Below are positions 4,885 through 5,858 of a DNA stretch of 5,858 bases, in pieces. The notes beneath the pieces are model-generated. The model did no database searches. It worked only from the letters and a program-made list of their open reading frames with translations, and was not told the origin of the DNA. The translations under genes and the position numbers were made by a program. Positions within the stretch are counted from its first letter, which is position 1. Each line of letters opens with the position of its first letter. The DNA is from CAYMLQ01 sp964390795 (GTDB taxonomy: Bacteria > Verrucomicrobiota > Kiritimatiellia > RFP12 > UBA1067), in NCBI GenBank assembly GCA_964390795.1, contig CAYMLQ010000360.1, forward strand, positions 1 to 5,858, in the 5' to 3' direction.

Positions 4885-5858
4885 ATGGTGAAGGACGGTC
4901 ATATACGCTTGCTGCCGGTACACGTCGCGAACAAGATTGCGGCGGGCGAGGTGGTGGAGCGACCCGCCTCGGTGGTGAAGGAGCTGCTTGAAAACGCCAT
5001 CGACGCCGGTGCCACGCGCATCGACGTCACCGTGACGGCGGGCGGACGCAAGCTGATCGAGATCCGCGACAACGGCTGCGGTATGAACCGCGACGACGCG
5101 CTGCTCAGCATCGAGCGCCAGGCCACCAGCAAGATCCGCGACGTGGACGATATCGAGCGAATCGACACGCTCGGCTTCCGCGGCGAAGCGGTGCCCTCCA
5201 TCGCCTCGGTCTCGCGGTTCGTTCTCAAAACGCGCCGCGCGGAGGCCGAGTCCGGCACGGAGCTGGCGGTCACCGGCGGAAGCCTGCAGGACGTTCGCGA
5301 CATCGGCGTGCCTGCGGGAACCGCAGTCGAGGTGCGCGACCTCTTCTTCAACGTGCCCGCCCGCCGCAAGTTCCTGCGCGCCTATCAGACCGAGCAGGCG
5401 CACATCCGCTCCGTCTTCACGCTGCATGCGCTGGCCCACCCCGAGATCGGCATGAGCCTCACCGCCGACGGCCGCGAGGTGAGCCGGCTGCCGCCGGGCG
5501 CGACGCTCGAGGAGCGCGTGCGCGACCTCTTCGGCGCGGAGTTCTGCTCCGGCCTGCGCCCGGTCAGCAAGACCGTACACGGCGTGCGGGTCTTCGGCTT
5601 CGCGGGCCTGCCGAACCAGACGCGCAACGACCGCAGCGAGCAGTACGTCTTCATCAACCGCAGGCCCGCCACCGCGCCGGTGATCGCCTATGCGCTGCGC
5701 GAGGCCTATCCGCCGCTGGAGGGCGACCGCAAGCCGATCGTGATCCTCTTTATCGAGATGGAGCCGGACCGCGTGGACGTGAACGTACACCCCACCAAGC
5801 GCGAGGTGCGCTTCCACAAGCCGGCCGAGGTGCGCGAGGCGCTCATTCTGGCGCTCGG
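4885..5858 (+). CDS. mutL: DNA mismatch repair protein MutL, N-terminal ATPase part
   Basis: MutL links mismatch recognition by MutS to strand incision or helicase loading. The window holds 324 codons, the whole GHKL ATPase region and the following transducer domain; the C-terminal dimerisation/endonuclease part is beyond the right edge. Visible motifs: IAAGEVVERP (18-27), KELLENAIDAGA with catalytic Glu33 and Mg-binding Asn37, DNGCGM (62-67), TSK and GFRGEA (97-102), FFNVPARRKF (154-163), INRRP (257-261), and VDVNVHPTKREVRF (297-310) with the conserved Lys305. All key ATPase residues are intact. One small difference is GEAVPSIASVS, where most homologues have Leu or Ala in place of Val103. 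Start ATG 4885 gives the usual short leader before the RLLP strand; no Shine-Dalgarno sequence precedes it. Whether the protein has the DQHA-type endonuclease motif cannot be seen. It is divergent from the propeller gene across 111 bases. Confidence 0.96.
   Translation, partial: MVKDGHIRLLPVHVANKIAAGEVVERPASVVKELLENAIDAGATRIDVTVTAGGRKLIEIRDNGCGMNRDDALLSIERQATSKIRDVDDIERIDTLGFRGEAVPSIASVSRFVLKTRRAEAESGTELAVTGGSLQDVRDIGVPAGTAVEVRDLFFNVPARRKFLRAYQTEQAHIRSVFTLHALAHPEIGMSLTADGREVSRLPPGATLEERVRDLFGAEFCSGLRPVSKTVHGVRVFGFAGLPNQTRNDRSEQYVFINRRPATAPVIAYALREAYPPLEGDRKPIVILFIEMEPDRVDVNVHPTKREVRFHKPAEVREALILAL

Noticed and set aside
4870..5817. Minus-strand open frame opposite mutL
   Set aside because: The plus strand encodes unmistakable MutL motifs throughout; the antisense translation is His/Ala/Arg-rich and low in complexity.

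Overview
The window is GC-rich chromosomal DNA with four protein-coding genes and three structured non-coding intervals. Layout: the start of a MATE-family transporter gene (minus strand, cut by the left edge); a 467-bp divergent intergenic region; a family-4 glycosyltransferase (plus strand); a short convergent interval with a near-symmetrical hairpin; a long secreted beta-propeller/Ig-like protein (minus strand); a compact divergent promoter region; and the first 324 codons of mutL (plus strand, cut by the right edge). The exported protein, with an Ig-like domain, a DxDxD calcium-type loop and an Rx-FYRVRV-type C-terminus, resembles large surface proteins of the Verrucomicrobiota/Kiritimatiellota/Lentisphaerota group. 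That placement is an inference from protein style and base composition, not from a marker gene.

The MATE protein, glycosyltransferase, propeller protein and MutL do not form one pathway or operon. Strand changes at every junction (minus, plus, minus, plus), so each gene is probably its own transcription unit. The glycosyltransferase probably acts on surface glycan or lipopolysaccharide. The propeller protein is exported. MutL is a housekeeping mismatch-repair protein.

The best find is non-coding. A 160-bp element (546-705) has about 30-bp terminal inverted repeats and is flanked on both sides by the same 9-bp sequence TTTAACGGC. This is the structure of a non-autonomous transposable element (MITE-like) with its target-site duplication. 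It sits just upstream of the glycosyltransferase, and each end carries an outward-facing TAGAAT (-10-like) hexamer.

A second theme is short TTAG/TAGG-type repeats arranged as inverted pairs in two of the intergenic regions (368-398 with 511-530, and 1864-1890 with 1933-1959). In the convergent region both genes end on a TAG that is part of the repeat, with the same TAG spacing on each strand. A third point is a run of seven G between a plausible -35 and -10 of the propeller gene, a layout that could allow phase-variable expression. I saw no rRNA, tRNA, CRISPR array, defence system or complete autonomous insertion sequence.
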